Source of the DNA: Eubacteriales bacterium
GTDB taxonomy: Bacteria; Bacillota; Clostridia; Christensenellales; CAG-138
Direction of reading: 5' to 3'
Assembly: GCA_021373115.1 (NCBI GenBank)
Contig: JAJFTI010000039.1
Coordinates: 1 to 64,000 of the forward strand
Length of the DNA stretch: 64,000 nucleotides
The notes below the pieces were generated by a model that ran no database searches, was not told the origin of the DNA, and worked only from the letters and a program-made list of their open reading frames with translations. This document shows, one piece after another, positions 63,792 through 64,000 of the stretch (positions are counted from its first letter, which is position 1; every line of letters starts with the position of its first letter). The position numbers and the translations under genes were made by a program.

Positions 63792-64000
63792 TTAGCCCGC
63801 CGTTTCGGTGTCAATCGAAAGGTATGGAATCGCGTTGAGCGATAGCGGGTCGAGCCGCCCGCCAAGCAGCCTGCCGTAGGCCGCGCTGCCTACCATGGCC
63901 GCATTGTCCGTGCAATAGGCAAAGTCGGGACAGGTCAGCGCGATACCGGCTTTGTCCGCGCGCGATTTCAGCGCGGCACGCAGCGCCCGGTTTGCGGAAA
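63792..64000 (-). CDS. tsaD: tRNA N6-threonylcarbamoyladenosine synthase subunit TsaD, 3' part
   Basis: The last 69 codons of tsaD run off the right edge. The reading contains SANRALRAALKSRADKAG, then FAYCTDNAAMVGSAAYGRL with the CTDNAAM motif of the family, and DPLSLNAIPYLSI before the stop. TsaD transfers threonylcarbamoyl to A37 of ANN-decoding tRNAs. The start and metal-binding His motif lie outside the window. Confidence 0.92.
   Translation of the reverse strand, partial: SANRALRAALKSRADKAGIALTCPDFAYCTDNAAMVGSAAYGRLLGGRLDPLSLNAIPYLSIDTETAG

Overview
The window looks like a chromosomal segment of an anaerobic Bacillota, most likely a Clostridia-class bacterium with a GC-rich genome; I cannot name a genus. 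Supporting signs are the recF-remB-gyrB-gyrA block, a YhaM-type exoribonuclease, KtrA/KtrB-type potassium uptake, an elongator tRNA-Met very like the Bacillus form, dockerin-bearing secreted proteins, a CotH spore-coat-kinase-family protein and strong SigA-like promoters. The left edge begins at what looks like the terminal repeat of an insertion sequence and may be a contig end. The right edge cuts the tsaD gene.

Layout. Bases 1-1758 are an IS3-family (IS150-like) element inserted into an MBOAT acyltransferase gene. That gene formed a cassette with an acyl carrier protein and an FkbH-like loading enzyme (to 4.3 kb, visibly AT-richer than the rest). After a transposase remnant and a tRNA-Met come aconitase-family hydratase plus isocitrate dehydrogenase (5.2-8.7 kb), a lipoprotein, and an ECF sigma factor with a small membrane partner. 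From 11 to 53 kb nearly everything is on the minus strand: uvrB, two Dabb proteins, holA and comEC; PIG-L and phosphodiester-glycosidase surface proteins with an Atg22-like transporter; gyrA, gyrB, remB, recF; a CotH/VTC/DUF4956 cassette; DUF3592, rarA and two dockerin-NAGPA proteins; (plus strand) a GT4 glycosyltransferase; Smr, a PlsC-like acyltransferase, KtrA/KtrB and a MATE pump; then mnmG-rsmG followed by four polytopic membrane proteins, three of them GT-C-like paralogues. From 53 kb: YhaM, a NlpC/P60 plus twin BspA-like leucine-rich-repeat operon (AT-rich), an antiporter with a PII-like partner, an MFS/TetR divergent pair, a cysteine-rich protein, a VTT-domain protein, a DnaA-box cluster and the 3' end of tsaD.

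Themes. Housekeeping DNA metabolism (gyrase, RecF, UvrB, HolA, RarA, MnmG/RsmG) alternates with cell-surface functions (CotH, VTC, NAGPA, PIG-L, BspA, NlpC/P60, GT-C, GT4, FkbH-ACP-MBOAT). The most system-like candidates are the CotH-VTC-DUF4956 cassette (28.7-33.3 kb), the FkbH-ACP-MBOAT cassette (1.6-4.3 kb), and the set of PIG-L/NAGPA paralogues in which some copies have lost hallmark residues. Two DnaA-box clusters (14.9 and 63.5 kb), neither next to dnaA, and three genes whose -10 box lies 6-8 nt before the start codon (candidate leaderless mRNAs) are the most notable non-coding signals. All functions are read from sequence motifs and recall of families; no database search was run.
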